Shown: piece after piece, positions 1-8,985 of the stretch
Numbering within the stretch: the first letter of the stretch is position 1
Layout of the letters: every line of letters begins with the position of its first letter
Source of the DNA: Sphingomonas desiccabilis
GTDB lineage: Bacteria; Pseudomonadota; Alphaproteobacteria; Sphingomonadales; Sphingomonadaceae
DNA length: 64,000 nucleotides
Assembly (NCBI RefSeq): GCF_004135605.1
Contig: NZ_SDPT01000002.1
Coordinates: 310,001 to 374,000, forward strand
Reading direction: 5' to 3'
The notes under the pieces: model-generated
Database searches by the model: none
What the model saw: only the letters and a program-made list of their open reading frames with translations
What the model was told of the DNA's origin: nothing
Translations under genes and position numbers: made by a program

Positions 1-2
1 AG

Positions 3-1289
3 AGCAACTACGGCATCTGCAGCGATCCGCAGACCGGCACCGCTGCGCCGGGGACCTGCCTGTCGGACTATACGGTCGACCGGCGGCTCCGCGAGAAGAC
101 GATCTCGCCCTTCATCCAGTTCAACACCAGGTTTGACGTGTTCGCGCGTCCTGCGCACCTCATTGCCGGCCTGCGCTGGGATCACACGGACATCGACTCT
201 TCGGCGCTGGTGCCGGTGCCGACCGGGGTCCGCTGGGTTTCCGCGAACGAGTTCAGCCTGATCTATTCCGGCGAGAGCACCTTCACGCGCCTGAAGGGTA
301 GCTATGAAAACTGGCTGCCGGCGGTCGACTTCGACATCGAGCCGCTCGAGAATGTGAAGCTGCGCGCCTCGTACAGCCACACGATCACCCGCGCCGATTA
401 CGGCAGCCTTCAGGGCGGGCGCGAGCTGGCCTCCAACCCGCGGATCGGCGGCGGCACCGGCAGCCAGGGCAACGCCGGGCTGCTGCCGTACAAGTCCAAG
501 AACATCGATCTGTCGGCCGAATGGTACTACAGTCGCGAGAGCTACGTCTCGGTCGGCTATTTCAACAAGGACGTGAGCAACTTCATCGGCACGGACCAGA
601 TCAACACGTCGGCGTTCGGGCTGCGCAATCCGGGCGCAGGCCCGCGCTATCGCGCGGCGGCGGCGGCGCTCGGCACCACCGACGCGATCCGCATCCGCGA
701 CTATATCCTGCGCAACTATCCGGAGTCGTCGCAGGTCACCGGAACGACCGACAACGGCTTCCTGACCGGCGACATCTTCGCGACGGCCGAGGATCCTCTG
801 CTCAACTTCCAGATCAACCAGCCGTTCAACAACGACCGGACCGCCAACCTGAACGGCTGGGAGTTCGCGATCCAGCACAACCTGTGGCAGACCGGCTTCG
901 GCGTCATCCTGAACTACACGATCGTGAACGGCGACGCGAAGTACGACAACACGCTCAGCCCGTACGAAGGCCAGTTCGCGCTGACCGGGCTCAGCGACAG
1001 CGCCAATGCGGTCGTCTATTACGACAAGGGGGGCATCCAGGCACGCGTGGCGTACAACTGGCGCGACGAGTTCTACGCCGGCGGCGCGTTCGACCCGACC
1101 TATGTCGAGGCCTATGGCCAGATCGATGCCAGCGCGAGCTGGGAGTTCATCCCCGGCCTCACCGGCTTCGTCGAGGCGATCAACCTCACCGGCGAGAGCC
1201 GGCGCGGACATCGCCGGTCGGAGAACTTCGTGACCTTCGCGCAGCCGGGTTACGCACGCTATGCGGGCGGCATCCGCTTCAGCTTCTGA
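3..1289 (+). CDS. TonB-dependent receptor, C-terminal part (5' end outside window)
   Basis: Outer-membrane beta-barrel receptor for TonB-energised uptake of a large nutrient. The frame is open from base 3, so the true start and the plug domain lie upstream of the window; about 428 residues of barrel are seen. The sequence shows alternating amphipathic strands with many aromatics (SYSHTITRADY, FVEAINLTGE) and ends in GGIRFSF, a C-terminal aromatic typical of outer-membrane barrel insertion. The extracellular loops are long and rich in Gly, Asn and Asp. It is followed on the same strand by SapC, cupin-like, halogenase and LacI genes, a set often found beside carbohydrate-type TonB receptors in Caulobacter, Xanthomonas and sphingomonads. 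The substrate is not readable from this fragment; a sugar or glycan is inferred from the LacI neighbour. Confidence 0.93.
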   Translation, partial: SNYGICSDPQTGTAAPGTCLSDYTVDRRLREKTISPFIQFNTRFDVFARPAHLIAGLRWDHTDIDSSALVPVPTGVRWVSANEFSLIYSGESTFTRLKGSYENWLPAVDFDIEPLENVKLRASYSHTITRADYGSLQGGRELASNPRIGGGTGSQGNAGLLPYKSKNIDLSAEWYYSRESYVSVGYFNKDVSNFIGTDQINTSAFGLRNPGAGPRYRAAAAALGTTDAIRIRDYILRNYPESSQVTGTTDNGFLTGDIFATAEDPLLNFQINQPFNNDRTANLNGWEFAIQHNLWQTGFGVILNYTIVNGDAKYDNTLSPYEGQFALTGLSDSANAVVYYDKGGIQARVAYNWRDEFYAGGAFDPTYVEAYGQIDASASWEFIPGLTGFVEAINLTGESRRGHRRSENFVTFAQPGYARYAGGIRFSF

Positions 1290-1325
1290 AGCCCTGCGCC
1301 CGAAACCGTCGAAGCGGGAGGAGCC

Positions 1326-1424
1326 ATGCCCGAAAGGGTGTGGCTTCTTCCGCGCTTCGGCGGCACCTTTGCCGGCGACGGCCAATGTTCCGCCCTGCTG
1401 GGATTTGATTGCCGATATGCCTGA
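1326..1424 (+). CDS. possible 32-residue leader ORF coupled to sapC
   Basis: A short ORF (starts MPERVWLLPR, ends GFDCRYA) lies between the receptor and sapC. It has a strong Shine-Dalgarno run, GGGAGGAGCC, directly before its ATG. Its stop overlaps the chosen sapC ATG by 8 bases. SapC itself has no clear ribosome site, so translation of this ORF could feed ribosomes to sapC. No family is recognised, and it could be chance. The good ribosome site and the overlap are the only support. Confidence 0.3.
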   Translation: MPERVWLLPRFGGTFAGDGQCSALLGFDCRYA

Positions 1425-2133
1425 TCACGCGATCCTGACTGCCGACGCCCATCGGGACCTTCGAGTAAATACGGAGCGCTCCGCTGCGTCCGGCGACGCC
1501 GTCATGTCGGCGATGGTGGTGCCGGACGAGTTACGGCAGGTTCAGAACGAATATCCGATCCTCTTCCGCCGCAACCTCGAGCATGATCGCTTCACGGCGC
1601 TCGCGATGTTCGGGTTCGAGGATGGAGAGAACCTCTTCCTCGAAGGGACCCGCTGGGCGGCACGCTACCTGCCGCTGTCGATCGCGATCCAGCCGTTCCT
1701 CATCGGGCGCCCGGAAGGCGCGGACACGGGCGTGCGCCAGGTCCACATCGACCTCGCGAGCCCCCGCCTGGGCTCGGAAGGCCTGCGGATCTTCGAGGAG
1801 GATGGCAGTCCTTCCCCGTACTTCCATGCCGTCGTCGAAAAGCTGGGCATGCTCGACGCCGGCTATCAGGCGTCGATCGGCTTCCTGGCCGCGCTGCGCC
1901 GCCACGACCTGCTCGAGCCCTTGTCCCTGGAGGTGCCGCTCGCGGACGGATCGACCCATCGCCTGGTCGGCTTCCACGTCATCGACGAGGAACGGCTGCG
2001 CGCGCTGGACCCGGCGGCCGTGGCGGAGCTCCACCAGGCCGGGCACCTGATGCCGATCTTCATGGCGCTGGCGTCGCTCGCCAACATCGGAGCGCTGGTG
2101 GCGCGCAAGAACCAGCGGCTGCGCCATGGCTGA
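1417..2133 (+). CDS. SapC family protein
   Basis: A 238-residue member of the SapC-like family (PF07277), named for a Campylobacter S-layer locus but of unknown biochemical role in alphaproteobacteria. The start MPDHAIL was chosen because the family begins with a short stretch containing HRDLRV (seen here near residues 12-17). Longer in-frame extension to 1261 would overlap the receptor gene. The segment EYPILFRR near residue 50 and the WAARYLPLSI region are typical. There are no membrane segments or signal peptide. The gene overlaps the cupin-like gene by 8 bases, so the two are probably translationally coupled. In other genomes SapC sits with TonB receptors, cupin-like proteins and halogenases, which suggests a joint role in handling the imported substrate, but that is inference. 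Confidence 0.85.
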   Translation: MPDHAILTADAHRDLRVNTERSAASGDAVMSAMVVPDELRQVQNEYPILFRRNLEHDRFTALAMFGFEDGENLFLEGTRWAARYLPLSIAIQPFLIGRPEGADTGVRQVHIDLASPRLGSEGLRIFEEDGSPSPYFHAVVEKLGMLDAGYQASIGFLAALRRHDLLEPLSLEVPLADGSTHRLVGFHVIDEERLRALDPAAVAELHQAGHLMPIFMALASLANIGALVARKNQRLRHG

Positions 2134-3157
2134 GGCCGCGCCCGGCATCTTCGCCGATCTGCCCGCGGTGCCCGAGGAGACGGTGGCCGGCGCGGCCGCG
2201 CTCGACACCCTGCTCAGGAGCGCGACGCGGCCTTTCGTGGTGCGGGGGCTGGTGGCCGATTGGCCGCTGGTCGCCGCCGGACGGCGGTCTGCGCGGGACG
2301 CGCGGGCCTATCTGCTGGAGCGCCGGCGCGACCTGCCCTTCACCGTCTCGGTCGGGCAGCCCGGATCGGACGGGCGCCTCTTCTACGACGATGCGATGGG
2401 GATGAACTTCCGCATCGCGCGTGCCAAGCTGCCGGAGATCTTCGCCCAGATCGACCGGGCGGAGGAGGATCCGGCCGCGCCCCCGATCTATCTCGGTTCG
2501 ATCGACGTGCATGACTTCTTCGACGGCCTCCATGCCGAGAACCACGTCGATCTGGGCGAGCGCCAGCCTCTGGCGAGTATCTGGATCGGTACGCGCACGC
2601 GCATTGCGGCGCATAACGACCATCCGCACAACCTCGCCTGCGTGGCGGCGGGGCGGCGACGCTTCACGCTGTTCCCGCGCGAGCAGTTCCGCAACCTCTA
2701 CCTGGGGCCGGTGGACAACACGCCTGCCGGTCGCGCGGTCAGCATGGTCGATTTCAGCGCGCCCGACTTCGCGCGCCATCCCCGCTTCCGCGAGGCGCTG
2801 GCGCATGCCCACGTCGCGGAGCTGGAGCCGGGCGATGCCGTCTACATCCCGTCGATGTGGTGGCACCACGTCGAGGGACTGGCACCGTTCAACATCCTGG
2901 TGAACTATTGGTGGCGCGACACGCCGCGGTGGCTCGGCCAGCCGCAGGAGGCGCTCAACCACGCCATGCTCACCATCCGCGACCTGCCGGAGGACGAGAA
3001 GCGCCACTGGCGCGACCTGTTCGACCATTATGTCTTCCGGAACGGGGAGGAGGTCGTGGCGCATATCCCCGAAGGCGCGCGCAGCGTGCTCGCTCCGCTG
3101 ACGCCGGAGAGCGCCGGGCGCATCCGCTCCTTCCTCCTCAGGGCGCTCAGCCGATGA
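2126..3157 (+). CDS. cupin-like (Cupin_8/JmjC-type) domain protein
   Basis: A 343-residue protein of the Cupin_8 class, the fold of Fe(II)/2-oxoglutarate dioxygenases such as JmjC hydroxylases and FIH. After an N-terminal region ending in a VVRGLVADWP segment (common to these enzymes), the double-stranded beta-helix carries AHNDHPHN with a likely H-x-D metal pair, the following RRRFTLFP strand, and a distal VYIPSMWWHHVEG segment that would supply the third histidine. It starts 8 bases inside sapC and ends overlapping the halogenase ATG by 4 bases. The substrate is unknown; it may hydroxylate a protein or a small molecule related to the halogenase. The fold assignment is secure, the activity is inferred. 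Confidence 0.85.
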   Translation: MAEAAPGIFADLPAVPEETVAGAAALDTLLRSATRPFVVRGLVADWPLVAAGRRSARDARAYLLERRRDLPFTVSVGQPGSDGRLFYDDAMGMNFRIARAKLPEIFAQIDRAEEDPAAPPIYLGSIDVHDFFDGLHAENHVDLGERQPLASIWIGTRTRIAAHNDHPHNLACVAAGRRRFTLFPREQFRNLYLGPVDNTPAGRAVSMVDFSAPDFARHPRFREALAHAHVAELEPGDAVYIPSMWWHHVEGLAPFNILVNYWWRDTPRWLGQPQEALNHAMLTIRDLPEDEKRHWRDLFDHYVFRNGEEVVAHIPEGARSVLAPLTPESAGRIRSFLLRALSR

Positions 3158-4656
3158 TGGAGGGCAGGCGCATGCGGCGCATCGTGGTGGCAGGCGGCGG
3201 CACTGCCGGCTGGATGGCCGCGGCGGCGCTCGCCCGCACCATGGGCCGCGCCGTCGAGGTGACGCTGGTCGAATCCGACGCGATCGGGACGGTCGGCGTG
3301 GGGGAATCGACCATCCCGCCGCTCATCAATTTCAACCGGCTGCTCGGCGTCGACGAGGCCGAGTTCATGGCCGCCACCCAAGCGACCTTCAAGCTCGGCA
3401 TCCAGTTCGAGAATTGGAAGATGCCGGGCCACCGCTACTTCCACTCCTTTGGCTATACCGGGAAGGACCATTGGTCCGCAGGCTTCCAGCATTTCTGGCT
3501 CTATGGCCGCACCAAGGGGCACCTGGCATCCTATGATGCCTATTGCATCGAGTTGCTCGCCGCACTGGAGGGCAAGTTCGGGCACCTGCCGGGCGACCGG
3601 GCCAACTATGCCTATCAGCTCGACGCCACGCTCTACGCCCGCTTCCTGCGCCGGATGGCGGAAGGGGATGGCACGCGGCGGGTCGAGGGCAAGATCGCGC
3701 AGGTCGAACTGGACGGCCAGACCGGCAACATCGCCGCGCTGGTGCTGGAGAGCGGTACGCGCGTCGAAGGCGACCTGTTCCTCGACTGCACCGGCTTCCG
3801 CGCCCTCCTGGTCGAACAGACGCTGCACGCCGGGTTCGACGACTGGAGCCATTACCTGCCGTGCGATTCCGCCATCGCCATCCAGACGGAGAGCATTGCG
3901 CCGGCCGTCCCCTATACGCGCGCGATCGCGCACGACGCGGGGTGGCAATGGCGCATCCCGCTCCAGCACCGCACCGGCAACGGGCTCGTGTTTTGCAGCC
4001 GCTACCTCGAACGAGATGCGGCGCTTGAGCGGCTGCTCGGGAACCTCGAAGGGCCCACCCGCACGGAGCCCAACCACCTGCGCTTCACGACCGGCGTCCG
4101 GCGGCAGCAGTGGGTCCGCAACTGCGTCGCGATCGGCCTGGCGGGCGGCTTTGCCGAGCCGCTGGAGTCGACCAGCATCCACCTGATCCAGCGCGCGGTG
4201 CTTCGACTGATCCGGATGCTGCCGCTGTCCGAGGTCAGTCCGCGCGACGTCGCCGAGTTCAACGAGCAGCAGCTGCAGGACATGACGCACGTTCGCGACT
4301 TCCTGATCCTGCACTACAAGGCCACCGAACGCCGGGACAGCGCCTTCTGGCGACACTGCGCCGACATGGCGATCCCCGACAGCCTCGCCCAGAAGATCGA
4401 GCTGTTCCGGGAAACCGGCCGCGTGTTCCGCAAGAACGAGGAGCTGTTCGCCGAAAACAGCTGGGTGCAGGTGATGATGGGGCAGGGGATCGAACCGCGC
4501 GCCTGGCACCCGATCGCCGAGAAGCTGCGCGACGAGGAGCTTGCGCGGCTGCTCACAACCCTGCGGGAGAATGTCGCGCGGACGGTCGCCGCGATGCCGC
4601 GGCATGCCGACTATGTGGCGAGCTATTGCGAGGCCGCCCGCGAACAGGCGGCCTGA
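3154..4656 (+). CDS. flavin-dependent tryptophan halogenase family protein
   Basis: A 500-residue FADH2-dependent halogenase of the PrnA class. Visible features are the dinucleotide motif GGGTAGW (residues 14-20), the VGVGEST segment (47-53), Lys80 in TFKLGIQF at the place of catalytic Lys79 of PrnA, the family motif WxWxIP as WQWRIP (264-269), and Glu338 in PLEST matching catalytic Glu346. All residues needed for hypohalous acid use are therefore present. The upstream frame is open to 2857, but the start at 3154 was chosen because it gives the family length and an ATGA overlap with the cupin-like gene. No flavin reductase is seen nearby. Genes of this type beside TonB receptors are often far from natural-product clusters, and their substrate is unknown; free tryptophan is not established. 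Confidence 0.9.
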   Translation: MMEGRRMRRIVVAGGGTAGWMAAAALARTMGRAVEVTLVESDAIGTVGVGESTIPPLINFNRLLGVDEAEFMAATQATFKLGIQFENWKMPGHRYFHSFGYTGKDHWSAGFQHFWLYGRTKGHLASYDAYCIELLAALEGKFGHLPGDRANYAYQLDATLYARFLRRMAEGDGTRRVEGKIAQVELDGQTGNIAALVLESGTRVEGDLFLDCTGFRALLVEQTLHAGFDDWSHYLPCDSAIAIQTESIAPAVPYTRAIAHDAGWQWRIPLQHRTGNGLVFCSRYLERDAALERLLGNLEGPTRTEPNHLRFTTGVRRQQWVRNCVAIGLAGGFAEPLESTSIHLIQRAVLRLIRMLPLSEVSPRDVAEFNEQQLQDMTHVRDFLILHYKATERRDSAFWRHCADMAIPDSLAQKIELFRETGRVFRKNEELFAENSWVQVMMGQGIEPRAWHPIAEKLRDEELARLLTTLRENVARTVAAMPRHADYVASYCEAAREQAA

Positions 4657-4661
4657 GGAGG

Positions 4662-5711
4662 ATGGCCCGCCGCCGACAGCGGGTGACGATCAAGCACGTC
4701 GCGGCCGACGCGGGCGTGTCGCTGCAGACCGTGAGCCGCGTCATCAACAAGGAGCCCAACGTCCGCGCGGAAATGGCGGAACGGGTGCAGGCTTCGATCG
4801 ACCGGCTCGGCTATGTTCCGTCGATCGCGGCGCAGCGCATGGGGGGATCGCGTTCCTACCTGATTGTGGCGCTGAACGACCGGCAGCGCACCATCGAGGA
4901 CTGGCGCAACCGGCAGGGCACCGACTGGGTCGACCAGATGCTGCTGGGGGGGATGCTCACCTGTGCCGAGCACGGCTACCGCATGATCGTCGAACTGGTC
5001 GACACCCACAGCGACCATATCGAGCGCGAGCTGTCGGCCGCGCTCGCCGCGCTGCAGCCCGACGGCGTGATCCTGACCCCGCCGCACTCGCACAACCCGC
5101 TGATCACCGGCTTGCTTGCCGAGCAGCACATCTGCTTTGCGCGCGTGGGTTCGCTGGTAGAGGGCCCCGGCTTCCGGCTGACCATGGACGACCAGCATGC
5201 CGCCGTGCTGGCGACCGAGCATCTCCTGGAACTGGGCCACCGGCGTGTCGGCTTCATCGCAGGGCCGAGCGACTATGAGCTGAGCGGCTGGCGCATCCAG
5301 GGCTGGCGCTCCGCCATGGCCGGGAAGGGTCTGGCGGCCGACCTGCTGGCGGTGGGCGACTTCGGTTATGACTCCGGCCTCGCGGCCGCCGAACGGCTTC
5401 TTGCCAGTGCCGACCCTCCGACGGCGATCATCGCGAGCAGCGAGCAGATGGCGATCGCGACGCTCGATGCCATTCGCGCGCGCGGGCTGGAGGTGCCTGG
5501 CGACATGTCGCTGGTGAGCTTCGACGACACGCCGATCATGCGCTTCACCCACCCGCCGCTTACCGCGGTGGTGCAGCCGATCGCGGAAGTGACTGCCCGC
5601 GCCGTCGAGTTGCTGATCGCGGCGCAGGGCGGCGGCGATCGTGAAGGCGCGCCGGTGGTGGTGCCGGCCAGGCTGACGGTGCGGGAATCGACTGCGGCAC
5701 CGCGCCGGTAG
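4662..5711 (+). CDS. LacI family transcriptional regulator
   Basis: A 349-residue LacI/GalR repressor. The N-terminal helix-turn-helix is VTIKHVAADAGVSLQTVSRV (about residues 7-26), followed by the hinge-helix region and a periplasmic-binding-protein-like effector domain with the usual AAVLATEHLLELGHRRVGFIAG strand-helix. The start ATG follows GAGGAGG and lies 5 bases after the halogenase stop; the much longer upstream open frame is an antisense-like shadow of the halogenase. It probably controls the adjacent TonB receptor locus in response to a sugar, by analogy with other LacI members. A bidirectional hairpin follows the gene. Confidence 0.93.
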   Translation: MARRRQRVTIKHVAADAGVSLQTVSRVINKEPNVRAEMAERVQASIDRLGYVPSIAAQRMGGSRSYLIVALNDRQRTIEDWRNRQGTDWVDQMLLGGMLTCAEHGYRMIVELVDTHSDHIERELSAALAALQPDGVILTPPHSHNPLITGLLAEQHICFARVGSLVEGPGFRLTMDDQHAAVLATEHLLELGHRRVGFIAGPSDYELSGWRIQGWRSAMAGKGLAADLLAVGDFGYDSGLAAAERLLASADPPTAIIASSEQMAIATLDAIRARGLEVPGDMSLVSFDDTPIMRFTHPPLTAVVQPIAEVTARAVELLIAAQGGGDREGAPVVVPARLTVRESTAAPRR

Positions 5712-5713
5712 GA

Positions 5714-5740
5714 AAAGGGGCGACGCGTGCCGCCCCCTTT
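5714..5740. terminator. bidirectional terminator between lacI-type gene and putA
   Basis: Hairpin with arms AAAGGGGCG and CGCCCCCTTT (one bulged C) in the 36-base gap between two convergent genes. A short T run flanks it on each strand (TTT on +, TTTT on -), so it could stop transcription from both sides. Confidence 0.6.
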
Positions 5741-5747
5741 CGCGCGC

Positions 5748-8700
5748 TTACAGGTTCAGCAGCGCCGGGTCGCCGCCCTGCGCGGTGATGTTCACCGACA
5801 CCGCGCGCTCGGTCGCGTAACGCAGCAGCGCATGCGGGCCGCCCGCCTTGGGGCCGGTGCCCGACAGGCCCTCGCCGCCGAACGGCTGCACGCCCACCAC
5901 CGCACCGATGATGGAGCGGTTCACATAGACGTTGCCCGCCGGCACCAGGTCGCGCACCTGCTCGGCGAAGCGCTCGATCCGGCTGTGGATGCCCAGCGTC
6001 AGCGCATAGCCGGTGGCGGCGAGCTGGCGCCCGATGCTCTCCAGCTCGTCGGCGCGATAGCGGTAGATGTGCAGGATCGGACCGAACACTTCCTTGCCGA
6101 GGAAGTCGGCGCGCGGCACTTCGGCGAGTACCGGGCCGAAGAAGTTGCCGCGCGCCCCCCAGGCGCCGGGATCGACGCGCTTGAGGACCTTCGCTTCCCG
6201 TTCCAGCCGCCCGGCGTGTTCCTCCAGCATCGCCTGCGCCTCGCCGTCGATCACCGGGCCGACGTCGGTGGCGGCATCGGCAGGGTCGCCCACCACCAGC
6301 GTGTCGACCGCGCCGACCAGCGTGGCGATCAGCTCGTCCGCCGATTCCTCCGGCACGAACAGCAGCCGCAGCGCCGAACAGCGCTGCCCGGCCGAACCGA
6401 GCGCGGAAACGACCACGTCGTCGACCACCTGCTCCTTGAGCGCGGTGGTGTCGACGAACATCGCGTTCAGGCCGCCCGTCTCGGCGATGAACGGCAGGAT
6501 CGCGCCGGGACGATTGGCGAGCTGGCGGTTGATGGTCCAGGCTGTGTCGGTGCCGCCGGTGAAGGCGACGCCGTGGACCAGCGGGTGTCCGACCAACGTC
6601 GCGCCGACCGTGGCGCCGTCGCCCGGCAGCAACGCGAGCAGATCCGCGTCGAGCCCCGCACGGTGGAACAGCCGGATCGCCTCCGCCGCGACCAGCGGCG
6701 TCTGCTCGGCCGGTTTGGCGAGCACGGCATTGCCGGCCGCCAGCGCAGCGGCGATCTGGCCGGTGAAGATCGCCAGCGGGAAGTTCCACGGGCTGATGCA
6801 CACGAAGGTGCCGCGCCCGCGCAGTTCGAGATGGTTGGTCTCGCCCACCGGACCGGTGAGCGGTTGGAGCCCGGAGAACTGCTTCTCGGCGAGGTGCGCG
6901 TAGTAACGGCAGAAATCGACCGCCTCGCGCACCTCGGCGACGCCGTCGTTAAGCGTCTTGCCCGCTTCCCGCGACAGCAGCGCCACGAAGCGGTCCATTT
7001 CGGCCTCGAGCGCATCGCCCATGGCGCGCAGCACGACGGCACGACCGGCACCGCCCTTGCGGTCCCAGGCCGGCTGGGCGGCGCGCGCGACGCGGCCCGC
7101 GAGGTCGATGTCCTCCGCGGTCGCTTCGCTCACCGCCCCGATCAGGCGGTTCCGATCGACCGGGCTGGTCATCGGCTGCGGCCCCTTGCCGGCCAGCAAG
7201 CGGCCGCCGACGATCGGGCCGGCGGAGATGGTGTCGGCGGCCCCCAGGTCGGCCGCCAGGCGCGCGGTCGTCCGCTCGCTGTCGCGGCTATAGTCCCGGC
7301 CGAGCGGGTTACGACGGGTTGCGCCGTAGAGGTCGCCCGGCACCGGGATGCGCGGGTGGCGGCCAGGCTGCGCCTGGACCGCCGCGATCGGGTCGCCGAC
7401 CACCATCTCGGCCGGCACCCGCTCGTCGAGCAGGGCGTGGACGAAGCTGGTGTTGGCGCCGTTCTCCAGCAGTCGTCGCACGAGATAGGGCAGCAGCTCC
7501 TCATGCCCGCCGACCGGCGCATAGGCGCGCAGCGTGAAGCGGTCCCCGGCCGAGCGATACAGCGCCTCGCCCATGCCGTGCAGGCGCTGGTGCTCGATGC
7601 GGACGCCGGCGCGATCCGCCATGCGCCGCACCGCCGCCAACGTATGGGCGTTGTGGGTCGCGAACTGCGGGTAGAGGCTCGGCGCGGCGCGGATCAGCTG
7701 CTCGGCGCAGACGAGATAGGAGAGGTCGGTCGCCGGCTTGGTGGTGAACACCGGATAGTCCGGACGGCCGCCGACCTGCGAGCGCTTGATCTCGCTGTCC
7801 CAATAGGCGCCCTTCACCAGCCGGACCATCAGGCGGCGACCGCTCGATTGGGCCAGCGCCTCCAGCCCCGCGATCACCGCACGGCCGCGCTTCTGATACG
7901 CCTGCACGACGACGCCGAGGCCAGTCCAGTCGCCCAGCTCCGGCTCCCGCACCAGCCGCTCGATCAGCTTGAGGGAGAGCACTAGCCGCTCCGACTCTTC
8001 CGCGTCGATCGCGAGGTTCAGGTCGTGCCTGGCGGCGATCTTCGCCAGCCGCACCATGCGCGGGTAGAGTTCTTCCCAGACCCGCGCTTCCTGCACCGCC
8101 TCGTAACGCGGGCAGAGCGCCGAAAGCTTGACGGAGACGCCATGGCCGTCCTCCGGCGAAAGCCCCGTCCCGCGCGCGCGGCCGACCGCCTCGATCGCAT
8201 CGGCGTAGATCCGCTCGTAGCGTTCGGCGTCCTCGGCCGTGCGGGCGCCTTCGCCCAGCATGTCGAACGAGCAGAGATAGCCCTCGCGCCTGGCGCGGGA
8301 GAGTGCGCCCTCGATGGTGCGGCCCAGCACGAACTGCTCGCCCATCATCTTGACCGCGGCGCCCACCGCCTGGCGGATCACCGGCTCGCCGACGCGCGCC
8401 GCCAGCCGCTTGGCCCAGCCGGAGAGATCGCGGCGCGCTTCCTCGTCCACGTCGATCAGCTTGCCGGTCAGCATCAGCCCCCAGGTGGAGGCGTTGACGA
8501 ACAGGCTGTCGGAGCCGCCGAGATGGCTCGCCCAGTCGGCCGATCCGATCTTCTCGGCGATCAGCCGGTCGCGCGTCTCCGCGTCCGGGGTCCGCAGCAG
8601 CGCCTCGGCCAGGCACATCAGCGCCAAGCCTTCCTTCGTGCCGAGCGAGAATTCCTGAAGGAAGCTCTCGACCACGCCCTGCTTGCGGGTGGAGGCGCGC

Positions 8701-8849
8701 GCCGCCTTCACCAGCCCCACCGCATCCTGGCCGATCACGCTGCGCTCCTCCAGCGACAGCGGCACTGCCCGCAGCAGGTCTGCAACCGTTTCCTCTTCGT
8801 CCTGGTACTGCAGGGCGTCGAGGTGGTTCCAATCGAACGAACGAAGCAT
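5748..8849 (-). CDS. putA: bifunctional proline dehydrogenase / delta-1-pyrroline-5-carboxylate dehydrogenase
   Basis: A 1033-residue PutA that oxidises proline to glutamate in two steps (FAD proline dehydrogenase, then NAD P5C dehydrogenase). The N-terminal part holds the proline dehydrogenase barrel (about 130-430, with GVSVKLSALCP and LMVRLVKGAYWD). The C-terminal half is an aldehyde dehydrogenase with ISPWNFPLAIFTGQ, ETGG and the catalytic cysteine in GQRCSAL (Cys824). The start at 8849 (MLRSFDW) was chosen because the longer open frame runs into the divergent regulator. There is no ribbon-helix-helix DNA-binding domain at the N terminus, unlike E. coli PutA, so regulation must come from elsewhere, most simply from the divergent Lrp-type gene. 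Confidence 0.96.
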   Translation of the reverse strand: MLRSFDWNHLDALQYQDEEETVADLLRAVPLSLEERSVIGQDAVGLVKAARASTRKQGVVESFLQEFSLGTKEGLALMCLAEALLRTPDAETRDRLIAEKIGSADWASHLGGSDSLFVNASTWGLMLTGKLIDVDEEARRDLSGWAKRLAARVGEPVIRQAVGAAVKMMGEQFVLGRTIEGALSRARREGYLCSFDMLGEGARTAEDAERYERIYADAIEAVGRARGTGLSPEDGHGVSVKLSALCPRYEAVQEARVWEELYPRMVRLAKIAARHDLNLAIDAEESERLVLSLKLIERLVREPELGDWTGLGVVVQAYQKRGRAVIAGLEALAQSSGRRLMVRLVKGAYWDSEIKRSQVGGRPDYPVFTTKPATDLSYLVCAEQLIRAAPSLYPQFATHNAHTLAAVRRMADRAGVRIEHQRLHGMGEALYRSAGDRFTLRAYAPVGGHEELLPYLVRRLLENGANTSFVHALLDERVPAEMVVGDPIAAVQAQPGRHPRIPVPGDLYGATRRNPLGRDYSRDSERTTARLAADLGAADTISAGPIVGGRLLAGKGPQPMTSPVDRNRLIGAVSEATAEDIDLAGRVARAAQPAWDRKGGAGRAVVLRAMGDALEAEMDRFVALLSREAGKTLNDGVAEVREAVDFCRYYAHLAEKQFSGLQPLTGPVGETNHLELRGRGTFVCISPWNFPLAIFTGQIAAALAAGNAVLAKPAEQTPLVAAEAIRLFHRAGLDADLLALLPGDGATVGATLVGHPLVHGVAFTGGTDTAWTINRQLANRPGAILPFIAETGGLNAMFVDTTALKEQVVDDVVVSALGSAGQRCSALRLLFVPEESADELIATLVGAVDTLVVGDPADAATDVGPVIDGEAQAMLEEHAGRLEREAKVLKRVDPGAWGARGNFFGPVLAEVPRADFLGKEVFGPILHIYRYRADELESIGRQLAATGYALTLGIHSRIERFAEQVRDLVPAGNVYVNRSIIGAVVGVQPFGGEGLSGTGPKAGGPHALLRYATERAVSVNITAQGGDPALLNL

Positions 8850-8985
8850 GCGGCTCTCCGACAGGCGGGAAGGTTCTTCCAAGTTGCTGCGGGAGCTATG
8901 CGAAAGCCCGCCGATTGTGCTTTGCATTTTGCCGGGTCCCGCCGAATTCTCGGGCCCTAATGCCAGTTGGGCCGAAGGATCTTCG
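8850..8985. promoter_or_regulatory. divergent putA / Lrp-type regulator promoter region
   Basis: 136 bases separate the divergent starts. The middle is locally A/T-rich (ATTGTGCTTTGCATTTTGC, about 8915-8933) against a very GC-rich background, fitting Lrp-type sites and overlapping promoters. An AAGGAT ribosome site lies 6 bases before the regulator ATG. Exact -35 and -10 elements cannot be assigned with confidence. Confidence 0.5.

Noticed and set aside
1261..1416. SapC extended to an ATG inside the receptor gene
   Set aside because: Extra residues have no match to the family start, and the region overlaps the receptor end.
5727..7985. 752-codon open frame on the + strand
   Set aside because: It is antisense to putA, with Arg/Ala/Gly-rich translation and no recognisable motif; long antisense frames are expected at this GC content.
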